A program made the position numbers and the translations under genes. Positions 9,795 through 19,216 of a stretch of DNA of 64,000 nt are shown here, piece by piece. Numbering within the stretch: the stretch's first letter is position 1; each line of letters starts with the position of its first letter. The stretch is from Winogradskyella arenosi (GTDB lineage: Bacteria; Bacteroidota; Bacteroidia; Flavobacteriales; Flavobacteriaceae). The stretch spans positions 920,675 to 984,674 of the forward strand of contig NZ_QPJO01000002.1 of the NCBI RefSeq assembly GCF_003337305.1, in the 5' to 3' direction. The notes under the pieces were generated by a model, which saw only the letters and a list, made by a program, of their open reading frames with translations, did no database searches and was not told the DNA's origin.

Positions 9795-11024
9795 ATGTCT
9801 TTTTCAGATCATATCCACTCTAATTACACACCAAAACGATTAGCCGTAAAGCTTAATGCCAAAGGCGAACAATTCGTTGTTAAAGGGCATCCTTGGGTGT
9901 TTTCCAACAGTATAGTAAAAATAAATGACAATGCTGAAACGGGTGATTTAGCTATTATTTTCAGTAAGAATAAAAATAAAGTCGTTGGATTGGGACTGTA
10001 TGATAATGCATCTCCGATTCGCATTAAAATGATTCATAATGGCGAAAAGAAAGTGCAGATTAATACTGAGTTTTTTCAACATAAAATTACATTAGCTTTT
10101 GAGAAACGTAGAGAATTACTGCAAACTAACACCAACAGTTACCGCCTGTTATTTGGCGAAAATGATGGTTTTCCTGGATTAATTGCCGACGTTTATGATA
10201 CGGTACTTGTGGTAAAACTATACTCTGAAATATGGCTTCCGTATTTAGCACCTATTTTAGAAAGTTTACAACAGATATCTGACGCTAAAACGGTGATTAT
10301 GCGCTTAAGTAGAGGGCTTCAAAATAGTGATAAGCACAATTTTAAAGATGGCGACGTCATCTACGGTGTTTTAAAGGATGAGGTGGTACAATTTATAGAG
10401 CACGATGTTAAGTTTTCGGCTAATGTTATTAAAGGTCATAAAACGGGATACTTTCTAGATCACAGAGCAAATCGTTATCGTGTAGGTGAAATGAGTAAAG
10501 GAAAAACGGTTTTAGATGTGTTTTCTTATGCCGGTGGTTTTTCGGTACATGCTTTAGCCAAAGGCGCTAGCGAAGTCACAAGTTTAGACATTAGTAAGCA
10601 AGCCTTAGATATGGCGCGTGAAAACGGAAAATTAAATGCCTATTCAGGGAAACATAAAACCATTTCAGGAGATGCTTTTGAGGAAATGAAAGGCTTAATC
10701 GCTAAGGGTAAAACCTATGATGTAGTGGTTATTGATCCACCTAGTTTTGCCAAACAACAATCTGAAATAGATTTAGCCAAAAAGAAATATGCCCAATTAG
10801 CGAGCTTAGGGGAACAACTAACGGCTAAGAATGGTCTTTTGGTACTGGCATCTTGTTCTTCAAGAGTATTAGCGCAGGCTTTTTTCGATTTAAATGCTCA
10901 AGTTTTAAATGCGCAATCGCGACTGTTTGAAACTGAACTTAAAACAAAACACGATAGTGATCATCCTATAGCATTTCCGGAAGGGGCTTATCTAAAGTGT
11001 GGCTATTATCGGTTTTTAGAGTAA
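9795..11024 (+). CDS. rlmI: Class I rRNA large-subunit methyltransferase, RlmI family (23S rRNA m5C)
   Basis: The 409-residue protein resembles RlmI/YccW, which uses S-adenosylmethionine to methylate a cytosine of 23S rRNA. An N-terminal PUA-like RNA-binding domain is visible at about residues 13-95, with the hallmark VVKGHPWVFSNSI. The SAM-binding Rossmann domain contains TVLDVFSYAGGFSVHALAKG and the acidic end of strand 2, SLDIS. The catalytic motif IDPPSFAK follows, and LVLASCSSRV supplies the second conserved cysteine region. Length is close to the family norm (about 395). The upstream sequence TACTTTCG at 9770-9777 is one base off the TAnnTTTG consensus and would give a very short leader. 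The gene stands alone. The exact target base is assumed from the family. Confidence 0.88.
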   Translation: MSFSDHIHSNYTPKRLAVKLNAKGEQFVVKGHPWVFSNSIVKINDNAETGDLAIIFSKNKNKVVGLGLYDNASPIRIKMIHNGEKKVQINTEFFQHKITLAFEKRRELLQTNTNSYRLLFGENDGFPGLIADVYDTVLVVKLYSEIWLPYLAPILESLQQISDAKTVIMRLSRGLQNSDKHNFKDGDVIYGVLKDEVVQFIEHDVKFSANVIKGHKTGYFLDHRANRYRVGEMSKGKTVLDVFSYAGGFSVHALAKGASEVTSLDISKQALDMARENGKLNAYSGKHKTISGDAFEEMKGLIAKGKTYDVVVIDPPSFAKQQSEIDLAKKKYAQLASLGEQLTAKNGLLVLASCSSRVLAQAFFDLNAQVLNAQSRLFETELKTKHDSDHPIAFPEGAYLKCGYYRFLE

Positions 11025-11183
11025 TAATGGATGACCATAGCGCCTAATCTTTATTAAAGGGGCTTGTCTTTGTTTTATGTGATTTCATGCTTTTTTTAGG
11101 GAGAATATTGCTGTTTTGAAAACATTTTATAGCTTTTGAAGCATAATTCGTATTTTGTACTATGCGTGCATAATAAAATAAAT

Positions 11184-11191
11184 TATATTTG
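11184..11191 (+). promoter_or_regulatory. -7 promoter box TATATTTG ahead of the flavoprotein gene
   Basis: TATATTTG matches the Bacteroidota consensus TAnnTTTG. Its last G is the first base of a possible GTG start codon, which argues that translation begins further downstream, at an ATG. No TTG sits at the usual distance upstream, so the call is moderate. Confidence 0.45.
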
Positions 11192-11205
11192 TGAGACTAA
11201 AAGTA

Positions 11206-12165
11206 ATGCATATGCAATCGGAACTTACTAAAATTCTCAACATAAAATATCCAATTATTCAGGCTCCAATGTTTCTAGTCTCTAACGTGGCTATGGTTCG
11301 TGAAGCTATGAAAGCTGGTATTGCCGGTTGTATTCCAGCTTTAAATTATAGAACTTTAGAAGGCTTACGTGAGGCTATAAAAGAATTAAAGGTAGCTAAA
11401 GTTGAAGGCGGTGCTTTCGGGTTCAATTTAATCGTCAATAAATCTAATGTAAAGTATAAAGGACAGCTTGAAGTGTTGTGCGAAGAAGGCTGCGATTTTA
11501 TTATCACCTCCTTAGGGAGTCCGGAAGAAACCATAAAGCAAGCCCATGCGTCGGGAATCAAAGTATTTTGTGATGTTACCGACTTAAAATTTGCTAAAAA
11601 AGTAGAACAATTGGGGGCTGATGCGGCCATTGCTGTTAATAATGAAGCGGGAGGGCATCGCGGAAATTTATCTCCAGAAGAATTGACCAATTTATTAAGT
11701 AAGACCTTATCCATCCCTGTAATTTCTGCTGGTGGCGTGGGCTGTAGAGCAGATATTGACAAGATGTTTGGCTATGGGGCTCAGGGTGTTTCTGTAGGAA
11801 GTCCTTTTATAGCTTCAGTAGAAGCAGGTGTTACGGACGACTATAAACAAGCCTGTGTAGATTATGGAGCGAAAGATATTATAATGACTGAACGCATTTC
11901 GGGAACACCATGTACAGTTATTAATACGCCTTACGTTCAAAAAATTGGCACCAAAGCGACTTGGATTGAAAATCTCTTAAACAAGAATAAAAGCTTAAAA
12001 AAATGGGTGAAGATGATCCGTTTTTCAATCGGTATGAAAGCGACTGAAAATGCAGCTAAAAAAGCAACTTATAAAACGGTGTGGGTAGCCGGACCGAGTA
12101 TTGAGCACACTAAAGAAATTCGTCCGGTTAAAGCTATTGTTTCAGATTTAATAGGAACTTCGTGA
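11206..12165 (+). CDS. Nitronate monooxygenase / FabK-like 2-nitropropane dioxygenase family flavoprotein
   Basis: The protein is an FMN-binding TIM barrel of the NMO/NPD family. Members oxidise alkyl nitronates; close relatives (FabK) reduce enoyl-ACP. Visible family signs are IKYPIIQAPMFLVS at the N-terminus and AFGFNLIVNKSN. The active-site segment is NNEAGGHRG, with the catalytic His, followed by the phosphate-binding ISAGGVG and GAQGVSVGSPF. I chose ATG 11206 (319 residues). A GTG at 11191 and an ATG at 11212 are in frame, but the GTG overlaps the -7 promoter box. The C-terminal region after about 245 diverges from textbook NMO, so substrate is uncertain. It is monocistronic. Confidence 0.8.
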   Translation: MHMQSELTKILNIKYPIIQAPMFLVSNVAMVREAMKAGIAGCIPALNYRTLEGLREAIKELKVAKVEGGAFGFNLIVNKSNVKYKGQLEVLCEEGCDFIITSLGSPEETIKQAHASGIKVFCDVTDLKFAKKVEQLGADAAIAVNNEAGGHRGNLSPEELTNLLSKTLSIPVISAGGVGCRADIDKMFGYGAQGVSVGSPFIASVEAGVTDDYKQACVDYGAKDIIMTERISGTPCTVINTPYVQKIGTKATWIENLLNKNKSLKKWVKMIRFSIGMKATENAAKKATYKTVWVAGPSIEHTKEIRPVKAIVSDLIGTS

Positions 12166-12256
12166 TTGTTCTTCTTAAATCAGTTCTAAAATTTTCTTAT
12201 ACAGTTAAGAGGTAGCCGCTTAAGCAGGTATTTTTAGAGTATTAAAACATTAACCG

Positions 12257-13540
12257 ATGACTAAACGCTCTATTTTTTCATTCCTTACAATCATTCTCTT
12301 CCTTGTTATTGCACTCTTATATTGGTCTGCTCAACCTACAAATGAAATTTTTACACGCTCCACTTTATATAATATTGAAGACTTAGAAACTGTAGATTTT
12401 AAAGCTTATGATTCCGTAGAGTTATCAGCTAGTGATTTGTATAAGGCAGATGCGATCAAAAAAGTGATTCAAGGCGAACAATACCGAGCGGCTTGGTCAA
12501 CTAAAATAAAAGTGCCTATTGTTTTTTTAGATACCCTTAAAGGAGGAATGACTATTGTTGAAAAAGGAGGAGGAAAGCAAACACATTCCTTAGAACTCCT
12601 AGGGGTAGATGGTATCAGTTATACTTTACGCAGCGTTAATAAGGATGTGAATCCTTTAATTCCTCAATTTTTAAAAACCTTACACTTAGAAAATATTGTT
12701 GTAGACGGTATTTCTGCTCAGCATCCTTTAGCGGCTGTATTAGTCGCGGAATTGGCGGATAAAGCGCAAGTCTTGCATACGCACCCACAATTGGTGTTTG
12801 TCCCAAAACAAGAGATATTAGGAAACTTCAACCAAGAGTTTGGAAATCGGCTTTTTTTACTGGAGTACGAAACAAAAAGTGATGTCAATTATACTCCACA
12901 CAAAAATGTGATGGAAATTATGGATACGGATAATCTTCAAGAATTGAAACTTGAACTTAAAGATTCGTTAGTGATTGATGAGGGTAGTTTAGTAAGAAGT
13001 CGACTTTTTGATTTACTTATCGGCGATTGGGATCGGCATACTAAACAATGGGGATGGGCGGTTCAAAAACAAGATAGTATTTATAACGCTATTCCGATTG
13101 GTGGAGATCGAGATAATGCCTTTTTTAATGCCGATGGGGTAATACCCAAACTACTTTCTAATAAACACATCGTTAAAGAATTAAGACCTTTTGAAAAAGA
13201 TATCGATTATATGGAAGGATTAGTTTACCCTTTTGATGTCTATTTTTTATCGCAAACCTCAGAGTCCACGTTTTTAGAACAGGCTAAAACACTTCAAGCT
13301 TTACTTACAGATCAGGAGTTAGAACAAGCATTAAAGGTATGGCCTTCTCAGATTAGCGCTTTAGATGGAGAAGATATTTTACAAAAAATAAAAGAACGTC
13401 GTAATGATCTGTTAGACTATGCCAAAGAATTTCATGCCATAATACAGAAAAAAAAACTGCTAAACGCCCCCTTAAAAGGGTCTGAAGATTTAGACTTAAA
13501 CGCTAGCTTGCTAAGCTGTTTTCAATGTGCTGATGAATAG
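12257..13540 (+). CDS. Membrane-anchored protein with kinase-fold-like motifs, function unknown
   Basis: The 427-residue product has an N-terminal hydrophobic segment (about 6-24), a signal anchor or signal peptide. The body contains LIGDWDRHTKQWGWAV (G256-D257-W258-D259-R260-H261) followed by IPIGGDRDNAFF. This pairing of an Asp-Arg-His loop with a downstream D-R-D recalls the catalytic and metal-binding loops of secreted FAM20C/HipA-like protein-kinase folds. From memory, similar GDWDRH...DRDQ segments occur in large Bacteroidota envelope proteins. I infer a kinase-like fold without claiming activity. There is no operon partner: 91 bases upstream and 386 bases downstream are free of genes. 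The C-terminus ends in two cysteines. Confidence 0.5.
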   Translation: MTKRSIFSFLTIILFLVIALLYWSAQPTNEIFTRSTLYNIEDLETVDFKAYDSVELSASDLYKADAIKKVIQGEQYRAAWSTKIKVPIVFLDTLKGGMTIVEKGGGKQTHSLELLGVDGISYTLRSVNKDVNPLIPQFLKTLHLENIVVDGISAQHPLAAVLVAELADKAQVLHTHPQLVFVPKQEILGNFNQEFGNRLFLLEYETKSDVNYTPHKNVMEIMDTDNLQELKLELKDSLVIDEGSLVRSRLFDLLIGDWDRHTKQWGWAVQKQDSIYNAIPIGGDRDNAFFNADGVIPKLLSNKHIVKELRPFEKDIDYMEGLVYPFDVYFLSQTSESTFLEQAKTLQALLTDQELEQALKVWPSQISALDGEDILQKIKERRNDLLDYAKEFHAIIQKKKLLNAPLKGSEDLDLNASLLSCFQCADE

Positions 13541-13926
13541 GGAAAGGAAATCAAAATTTAAAATTTTATCAAAAATTCTTCCAGATTTAATATTTAGGTA
13601 AAATTTAAGGTATAAATTTAAAATATTTTATTTGAATGGTCTTTATTTATCTTTTAGGCGTAATTAAATAAATGATATATAAGGGGTTTAAAATCAATTA
13701 TTTCTAATCATCTGTTTAATGAAATTTGTAGGATTTTTTTCGTAAATTGAATTTTATTATAAAATTCAATTTAGTAATTTTTTTGAATTATAAAGGTCTT
13801 TTTGTAAGAATAAGTGACCTCTTATTTTTAGGAAGGGTCTTAAATAAAAAAGAATTTAAGAATTCAAGCGAACGCCTTTTTTTGACTTTTTTATAAGGGG
13901 GTAATCGCAATACAAAAAAGCAGTTA
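13541..13926. other. AT-rich intergenic region upstream of the six-PAS kinase
   Basis: These 386 bases are very AT-rich and hold no convincing ORF or hairpin terminator. They contain repeated short AAATTTAAA-like runs. The region presumably carries the promoter of the kinase at 13927, but no clean -7/-33 pair was found. Confidence 0.5.
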
Positions 13927-16900
13927 ATGAAGACACTTGAAAAATATATAAAAAGGAGATATGCACTTTTTATATTCACATTTATTGTAATTATCCTAGC
14001 GGCAATATTAATAATAAAAAATAGTATTGATGCTCAGCATTCTGATGCCTATTTAATTAATACTTGTGGGAAGCAACGTACTATTAGCCAGCGCGTTGCT
14101 AAATTAGCTTATAAAATTGGTAGCGCAGAGCAGACTGAGCAGCGTGATATTGCCCATAATGAACTAGGGGACTTGATTTCGGAATGGGTGCATATTCATC
14201 AGTATTTAGATTCCGTAAACAACGGTAAGCATGACGTTATTGACTCGCTTTTACATGTTAACAAAGAATATCAGCATGTTATGATTATTGCCAGTCAAGA
14301 TCTTATGCAAGCAGAGACGAAGGAGGCAATAGATAAAAACATTGCAATTATCTCTAGAGCAGAAGGTCCTTATTTGAGTAATACCGAACTTTTGGTTCAA
14401 GAATATCAAAAACTAGCCGAGTCTAATCTCGTTAATTTAAAAAATATCACCTACATTCTGGCTATAATTGCTTTACTCATTTTACTAGGAGAGTATCTGT
14501 TTATCTTAGTTCCGGCCTTACATCAATTGTTGCAGCGTGGTAATGCTTTAGTGGCCAGTAACAAAAAATTAGCAATTTCAGAACAGAAGTTGAAAACCAA
14601 TATGGCGGAGCTTCAGAAGTTAAAAGTAGACTTAGAAACTAGAGAAACGTTTAATAAAGCCTTCATTGAACAGATACCAGCAGCTATAGCTATGTTAGAT
14701 AACGATTTGCGCTATATAGCAGTGTCTAAAACGTGGATTAAGGATTATAAATTAGAAGGCAGGGAGGTTATTGGTAGAACCCATTATGAAGTATTTCCGG
14801 AAATAGGGGAGGATTGGAGAGAGAAAAATAGACAATGTTTAAAAGGTGCTATTGATATCTGTGATGAGGCCCCATTTATTAGAAAGGATGGCACAACACA
14901 ATGGATCAGTTGGGATACACGTCCTTGGTATAAGGCAGACGGGAGTATTGGTGGTTTGGTGATGCATACCTCTGATATTTCAGAATTTAAATTCAATGAG
15001 AGTCAAAGGAAACAGGTTGAAAGAATATTGCATGAGACCAATGAAGTTGCTAGAATAGGAACTTGGGAGGTTGATTTAGTGAGTTCGCAATCCTATTTAA
15101 GTGAAGTAGTACGTGAGATTCATGGAATTTCTAAGGATTATGAGATCAGTGTGGATAATGGCGTTTTAAGTTATAAAGAAGGTGAAAGTAGAGAGAAAAT
15201 CCAAAATGCCTTTTTAGAGGCTATAAATTATGGCAAACCCTACGATTTGGAGTTAGAACTGATTAATGCCAACGGTAACGTTGTTTGGGTGCGTTCTATT
15301 GGTCAAGTTGAAAGAGTCAATGGGAAAACCGTTAAGGTATATGGGCTTCTTCAAGACATTAATAATTTTAAATTAGCGCAATTAGAACTTAAAAAAGTCA
15401 ATACGCAATTAAAGGCGATATTCAATTCTAAAGCTGTTGCTATGGTGACCACCGATTTAGATGGGGTCATAAATCGTTTCAATCCGGGGGCCGAAATTTT
15501 AACGGGTTACACGGCAGAAGAAATGGTAGGAAAGGAGCGTCCTAATCTTTATTTGCTCAAAGAGGAATGTACAAATTTTGTAACGGATATAGCAAAACAT
15601 TATAATAAGAAAGAAGAAGGTTTTAATGCTCAATATGAGTTAGCAAAACACAATAGGTATGATACTAGAGAGTGGACCTACAAAAGAAAAGATGGCAAGT
15701 TGTTACCCGTCCAGCTTACATTGACTTCTATAAAAGATGAAGAAAATACCTTAATTGGGTATTTAGGAGTCTCTACTGATATTTCAGAGAAGAAAGCTGC
15801 AGAAAATAAATTGTTGCATAACAATCAGTTGTTAAACTATGCGGAAGAACTGACCGCTATGGGGAATTGGAAATGGGACACGGTAAATGATCAAGTGGAA
15901 TGGTCTAAAAACTTATATAACGTTTTCAAACTTAATCCTGATACTAAAAATTTAAGTTTTAACACTTATTTCAATTTTGTACATCCAGAGGATAAAGAAA
16001 AAGTTACTGTCTACTTTAGAATTACAAAAGAAGAAAAACACTTAAAAAGTTTTACACACCGGATTATTGATGGCGAAGGAAACTTGAAAATTATACAATT
16101 ATTAGGAGAAGTTATTACTGATGCTTCTGGAGAAGTTGTTGAAATGATCGGGACCTGCCAAGATGTAACGGATCAGAAATTAGTAGAAATAGAACTTTTA
16201 AGGAAAAACTACATCCTCAATTTTGCAGAACGCATTACACAAATGGGGAATTGGCAATGGGATGTGGCTTCGGACACTTTAAAATGGTCCTCTAATCTCT
16301 ATCGTATTTTTGAATATGATGAAAATATTACAGATCTCAACTACGATACTTTTTTTAGTCACGTTCACCCTGAGGATAAAGACTACATAGCTGATTTTGT
16401 AGAGAAATCCTTTAAGGAAAAACAGTTTTCAAGTAAATTTATACACCGTATTATCACGAGTAAAGGAAACGTGAAAACCGTTCATTTTTTAGGGGAAGTT
16501 ATCCTTAATGGACAAGGTGAGGTCGTAGAAATGATGGGCGCTTGTCAGGATATTACGGAGCAAAAAATGGAGGAGAATAAGTTTAGAGGGCTTTTAGAAT
16601 CTGCACCAGATGCTATGGTGATTTTTAATGAGCATGGGGTAATTCAACTGATCAATAAGCAGTCCGAAAAATTATTTGGTTATGCGGCTTCAGAATTGGT
16701 AGAACAGCCGGTAGAAATCCTTATTCCTTATCAATTTAATGACCATAATTCGAGCTATCACGATGGCTTTTTCGTGGGGCCTAGTGTAGATACTATGGGA
16801 GTTGGTAATGCTCAAGAGCTTTTTGCGACCCATAAAAACGGAAATGAAATTCCCGTACAAATTAGCTTTAGTCCTTTAGAAACTGAAGAGGGGGTTTTAG

Positions 16901-17664
16901 TTTCTGCCGCTATCCGCGATATCACGGTTCAGAAATTAGCACAAAGTAAAATAATCGCAGCCAAAAATGATCTTGAAGATTTAACGGAACGTCTCATTGT
17001 AAGAAATAATCAACTTGCCGATTTTGCCCAAATTACCTCGCATAACCTAAGAGCACCGGTGAGTAATCTAAATGCGCTTTTAACCTTTTACTTGGAATCT
17101 AATGATGAAGATGAAAAACGTTTTCTGTTTAAGAAATTTGAAAGTGTCATTAACCATTTAACCTTAACGTTAAATACATTAGTAGAAGCTATTAAAATTA
17201 GAAATAGTGTAGGTAAAAAGCAGGAAAATATTAAATTTGACGATGTACTAACTAAAACTAAAGAAATTTTAAGTGCAGAAATTTTAGAAACAGCTGCACA
17301 AATTACAGCCAATTTTTCAGAGATTCCGGAAATAAGGTATTATAAAATATATTTGGAAAGTATTTTTCTTAACTTGTTGGACAATGCCATAAAGTATAGA
17401 GCAAAGGATAGACCACCTGAAATTACGGTAAAATCTATGACCTTTAAGGGACGCACTAAATTAGTGATTAGCGATAATGGATTAGGAATAAATTTAGAAC
17501 GGCATGGCGAAAAAATATTTGGTTTAAATAAAGTATTTCATCGCCATCCAGAGGCCAAAGGATTAGGGTTGTACATGACCAAAACGCAAGTAGAAGCTAT
17601 GGGAGGAGAGATTTCAGTGACAAGTACAGTGAATGAAGGTTCAACTTTTACGATAATTTTTTAA
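13927..17664 (+). CDS. Hybrid-length sensor histidine kinase with PilJ/NarX-like sensor and six PAS domains
   Basis: This 1245-residue membrane kinase should autophosphorylate on His and pass phosphate to the response regulator five bases downstream. Order: transmembrane helix (about 14-32); periplasmic NarX/PilJ-like sensor with the CGKQRTISQRVAKLA motif (about 44-180); second helix (about 178-198); coiled coil; and six PAS/PAC modules at about 240-355, 370-480, 490-615, 630-755, 757-880 and 885-1005. The dimerisation/phosphoacceptor segment is FAQITSHNLRAP (His1039). The ATPase domain has NLLDNAIKY, ISDNGLGIN and KGLGLYMTK. PAS modules four and five look like a tandem duplication (MGNWKWD / MGNWQWD; FVHPEDK / HVHPEDK). 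No receiver domain is fused. The ligand is unknown. Confidence 0.93.
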   Translation: MKTLEKYIKRRYALFIFTFIVIILAAILIIKNSIDAQHSDAYLINTCGKQRTISQRVAKLAYKIGSAEQTEQRDIAHNELGDLISEWVHIHQYLDSVNNGKHDVIDSLLHVNKEYQHVMIIASQDLMQAETKEAIDKNIAIISRAEGPYLSNTELLVQEYQKLAESNLVNLKNITYILAIIALLILLGEYLFILVPALHQLLQRGNALVASNKKLAISEQKLKTNMAELQKLKVDLETRETFNKAFIEQIPAAIAMLDNDLRYIAVSKTWIKDYKLEGREVIGRTHYEVFPEIGEDWREKNRQCLKGAIDICDEAPFIRKDGTTQWISWDTRPWYKADGSIGGLVMHTSDISEFKFNESQRKQVERILHETNEVARIGTWEVDLVSSQSYLSEVVREIHGISKDYEISVDNGVLSYKEGESREKIQNAFLEAINYGKPYDLELELINANGNVVWVRSIGQVERVNGKTVKVYGLLQDINNFKLAQLELKKVNTQLKAIFNSKAVAMVTTDLDGVINRFNPGAEILTGYTAEEMVGKERPNLYLLKEECTNFVTDIAKHYNKKEEGFNAQYELAKHNRYDTREWTYKRKDGKLLPVQLTLTSIKDEENTLIGYLGVSTDISEKKAAENKLLHNNQLLNYAEELTAMGNWKWDTVNDQVEWSKNLYNVFKLNPDTKNLSFNTYFNFVHPEDKEKVTVYFRITKEEKHLKSFTHRIIDGEGNLKIIQLLGEVITDASGEVVEMIGTCQDVTDQKLVEIELLRKNYILNFAERITQMGNWQWDVASDTLKWSSNLYRIFEYDENITDLNYDTFFSHVHPEDKDYIADFVEKSFKEKQFSSKFIHRIITSKGNVKTVHFLGEVILNGQGEVVEMMGACQDITEQKMEENKFRGLLESAPDAMVIFNEHGVIQLINKQSEKLFGYAASELVEQPVEILIPYQFNDHNSSYHDGFFVGPSVDTMGVGNAQELFATHKNGNEIPVQISFSPLETEEGVLVSAAIRDITVQKLAQSKIIAAKNDLEDLTERLIVRNNQLADFAQITSHNLRAPVSNLNALLTFYLESNDEDEKRFLFKKFESVINHLTLTLNTLVEAIKIRNSVGKKQENIKFDDVLTKTKEILSAEILETAAQITANFSEIPEIRYYKIYLESIFLNLLDNAIKYRAKDRPPEITVKSMTFKGRTKLVISDNGLGINLERHGEKIFGLNKVFHRHPEAKGLGLYMTKTQVEAMGGEISVTSTVNEGSTFTIIF

Positions 17665-17669
17665 AAAAT

Positions 17670-18083
17670 ATGGATAACCACTTTAATATTTGTGTCATTG
17701 ATGATGACGACATCTATCAGTTTACGATTACTAAGATCTTAAGTTCTATTAAAATGAATAAAAAGATATTGCTTTTCTCTGATGGCGAGGAAGCTTTAGA
17801 TTTTATGATAGATAACCTATATAGTGATAGTGAACTCCCTGATGTTATTTTCCTAGACATCAATATGCCTATTATGGATGGTTTTCAGTTTATGGAAGAA
17901 TACGTAAAGCTTAAGCCTAAACTTAATAAAGAGATTACTATATATATGGTGTCTTCGTCGGTAGACCCTGTAGATATTGCAAAGGCTAAAAGTATTAGTG
18001 ATATTTCAGATTACATTATTAAGCCTATTAAAGTTAAGCAATTAAAAGCCATTATGGCAGACCTTCAAGAGAATTCAAACTAA
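17670..18083 (+). CDS. Single-domain response regulator (receiver only)
   Basis: The 137 residues form one CheY-like receiver. The acidic pocket is VIDDDD near the N-terminus. The phosphoacceptor is Asp63 in FLDINMPIMDGF. The conserved Ser/Thr switch is in MVSSSVD, and the Lys is in DYIIKPI. There is no DNA-binding or enzymatic output domain, so it must act by protein contact or as a phosphorelay intermediate. It starts five bases after the kinase stop, so both are surely co-transcribed and cognate. Receiver-only regulators following multi-PAS kinases are common in Flavobacteriia. Confidence 0.93.
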   Translation: MDNHFNICVIDDDDIYQFTITKILSSIKMNKKILLFSDGEEALDFMIDNLYSDSELPDVIFLDINMPIMDGFQFMEEYVKLKPKLNKEITIYMVSSSVDPVDIAKAKSISDISDYIIKPIKVKQLKAIMADLQENSN

Positions 18084-18094
18084 GTCCAGATTTA

Positions 18095-18733
18095 TTAGAC
18101 TAATTTTTCTATATAATTAACGTTAACAACATGCTTTCCTTTAAAAGGAAAAAGGCTTACCCGTGACCCAAAAAGTTCACGGGCTCGTGATGTTTCTTCT
18201 TCAATACGTGCTTTATTTAAATATTGGTCTTCGGTGCCGTAAATCAATTTCACTTTAGTAGCTTCAGATAAATAATTAAAATCAGAAGCTTTCAATTCCT
18301 TCGGAATCCCTCCGGAATGTAATACCAATTGATCGCATTGCAGTTGGCGTTGGGCCAAATAGCGCATAGCCACACTGACGCCTTGAGAATAACCTAAAAC
18401 AATTAAAGGAAAATATTTAGGAAGCTTTTCGGCCTTTAAAACAGCGTCAAAATAGTTGAGGATATTGGCCATTCCAGCTGCCGTTTCATCTTTAGTTAAC
18501 CAATTAGCACCAACATGGCGCTTGGGTTGTAAATAAAATTTACTGGGAGCTTGTGGGGCAATGATATAATTTTCTTCAGCATTTAAACCTTTAAAATATC
18601 TTAAAAAATACCGACTGAGGTAGCCCATACCATGACAGACCAACCAAACCCTTTTTGTTTGGGGCGTTAACTGATTAAGGGTAGAGTAGGAATTACTTGT
18701 GGTGTATGTGATTTCTTTCTCTTGTGAATTCAT
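18095..18733 (-). CDS. Small alpha/beta-hydrolase (esterase/phospholipase-like)
   Basis: The 212-residue cytoplasmic protein has the alpha/beta-hydrolase core. The nucleophile elbow GYSQG (serine) lies in VLGYSQGVSVAMRYL, the oxyanion-region motif is CHGMGY, a candidate acid is the Asp of YGTEDQYL, and the terminal His is in FKGKHVVN. It belongs with small carboxylesterase/phospholipase or dienelactone-hydrolase-type enzymes; the substrate cannot be read. It is divergent from the menaquinone genes that begin 54 bases away. SHCHC synthase (MenH) is also an alpha/beta-hydrolase and no menH is present among the men genes. A MenH-like role is worth testing, but this protein does not look like textbook MenH. 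Confidence 0.75.
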   Translation of the reverse strand: MNSQEKEITYTTSNSYSTLNQLTPQTKRVWLVCHGMGYLSRYFLRYFKGLNAEENYIIAPQAPSKFYLQPKRHVGANWLTKDETAAGMANILNYFDAVLKAEKLPKYFPLIVLGYSQGVSVAMRYLAQRQLQCDQLVLHSGGIPKELKASDFNYLSEATKVKLIYGTEDQYLNKARIEEETSRARELFGSRVSLFPFKGKHVVNVNYIEKLV

Positions 18734-18751
18734 TATTCTTGGCGGTTTCTG

Positions 18752-18759
18752 TATCTTTG
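18752..18759 (+). promoter_or_regulatory. -7 box TATCTTTG for the thioesterase-menF-menD genes
   Basis: TATCTTTG is a full match to TAnnTTTG and lies 27 bases before the thioesterase start. This spacing would give a leader of roughly 20 bases. The -33 TTG is not at an ideal distance. Confidence 0.5.
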
Positions 18760-18786
18760 TAATGGATTCAAAAATACTGTTTTTAT

Positions 18787-19212
18787 ATGCAAATGACTAA
18801 AGAGGATGTCTTAGCTAAAGCTAATGCGGCAAGCAAAAACACCCTAATGGAAACCTTAGATATCGTTATGGTGGACTATGGAGAAGATTTTTTGGTAGCA
18901 AGAATGCCAGTGACTTCTAGGGTGCACCAACCTGATGGTGTTTTACATGGCGGAGCCACAGCAGCCTTAGCGGAAAGTGTAGGGAGTTTTGCTTCGCATA
19001 TTTTTATTGATACTGAAAATATGTTTGTTAGAGGTTTGGAAATTACAGCGAATCACTTAAAGAGTGTAAAAGACGGATTTATATTTGCTAAAGCGTCCTT
19101 TTTGCATAAAGGAAGAACCACACAACTTCTAGATATTAAAGTGACAGATGAAGCCGGACAGCTAATTTCCATTTGTCGTTTATCGACCATTTCACTTCCT
19201 AAAAACAAGTAA
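18787..19212 (+). CDS. menI: Hotdog-fold acyl-CoA thioesterase, probable DHNA-CoA thioesterase MenI
   Basis: The 141-residue protein belongs to the PaaI/YdiI hotdog thioesterases. The catalytic motif is VHQPDGVLHGGATAALAESV, with HGG at the substrate thioester and the Glu of AESV as general base. C-terminal strands carry the phrase VRGLEITANHLKSV. It sits four bases upstream of menF, so it is the first gene of the menaquinone unit. YdiI/MenI hydrolyses 1,4-dihydroxy-2-naphthoyl-CoA, so this step is the natural reading. The gene symbol depends on that context. Length is typical (136-145). Confidence 0.78.
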   Translation: MQMTKEDVLAKANAASKNTLMETLDIVMVDYGEDFLVARMPVTSRVHQPDGVLHGGATAALAESVGSFASHIFIDTENMFVRGLEITANHLKSVKDGFIFAKASFLHKGRTTQLLDIKVTDEAGQLISICRLSTISLPKNK

Positions 19213-19216
19213 GTTT

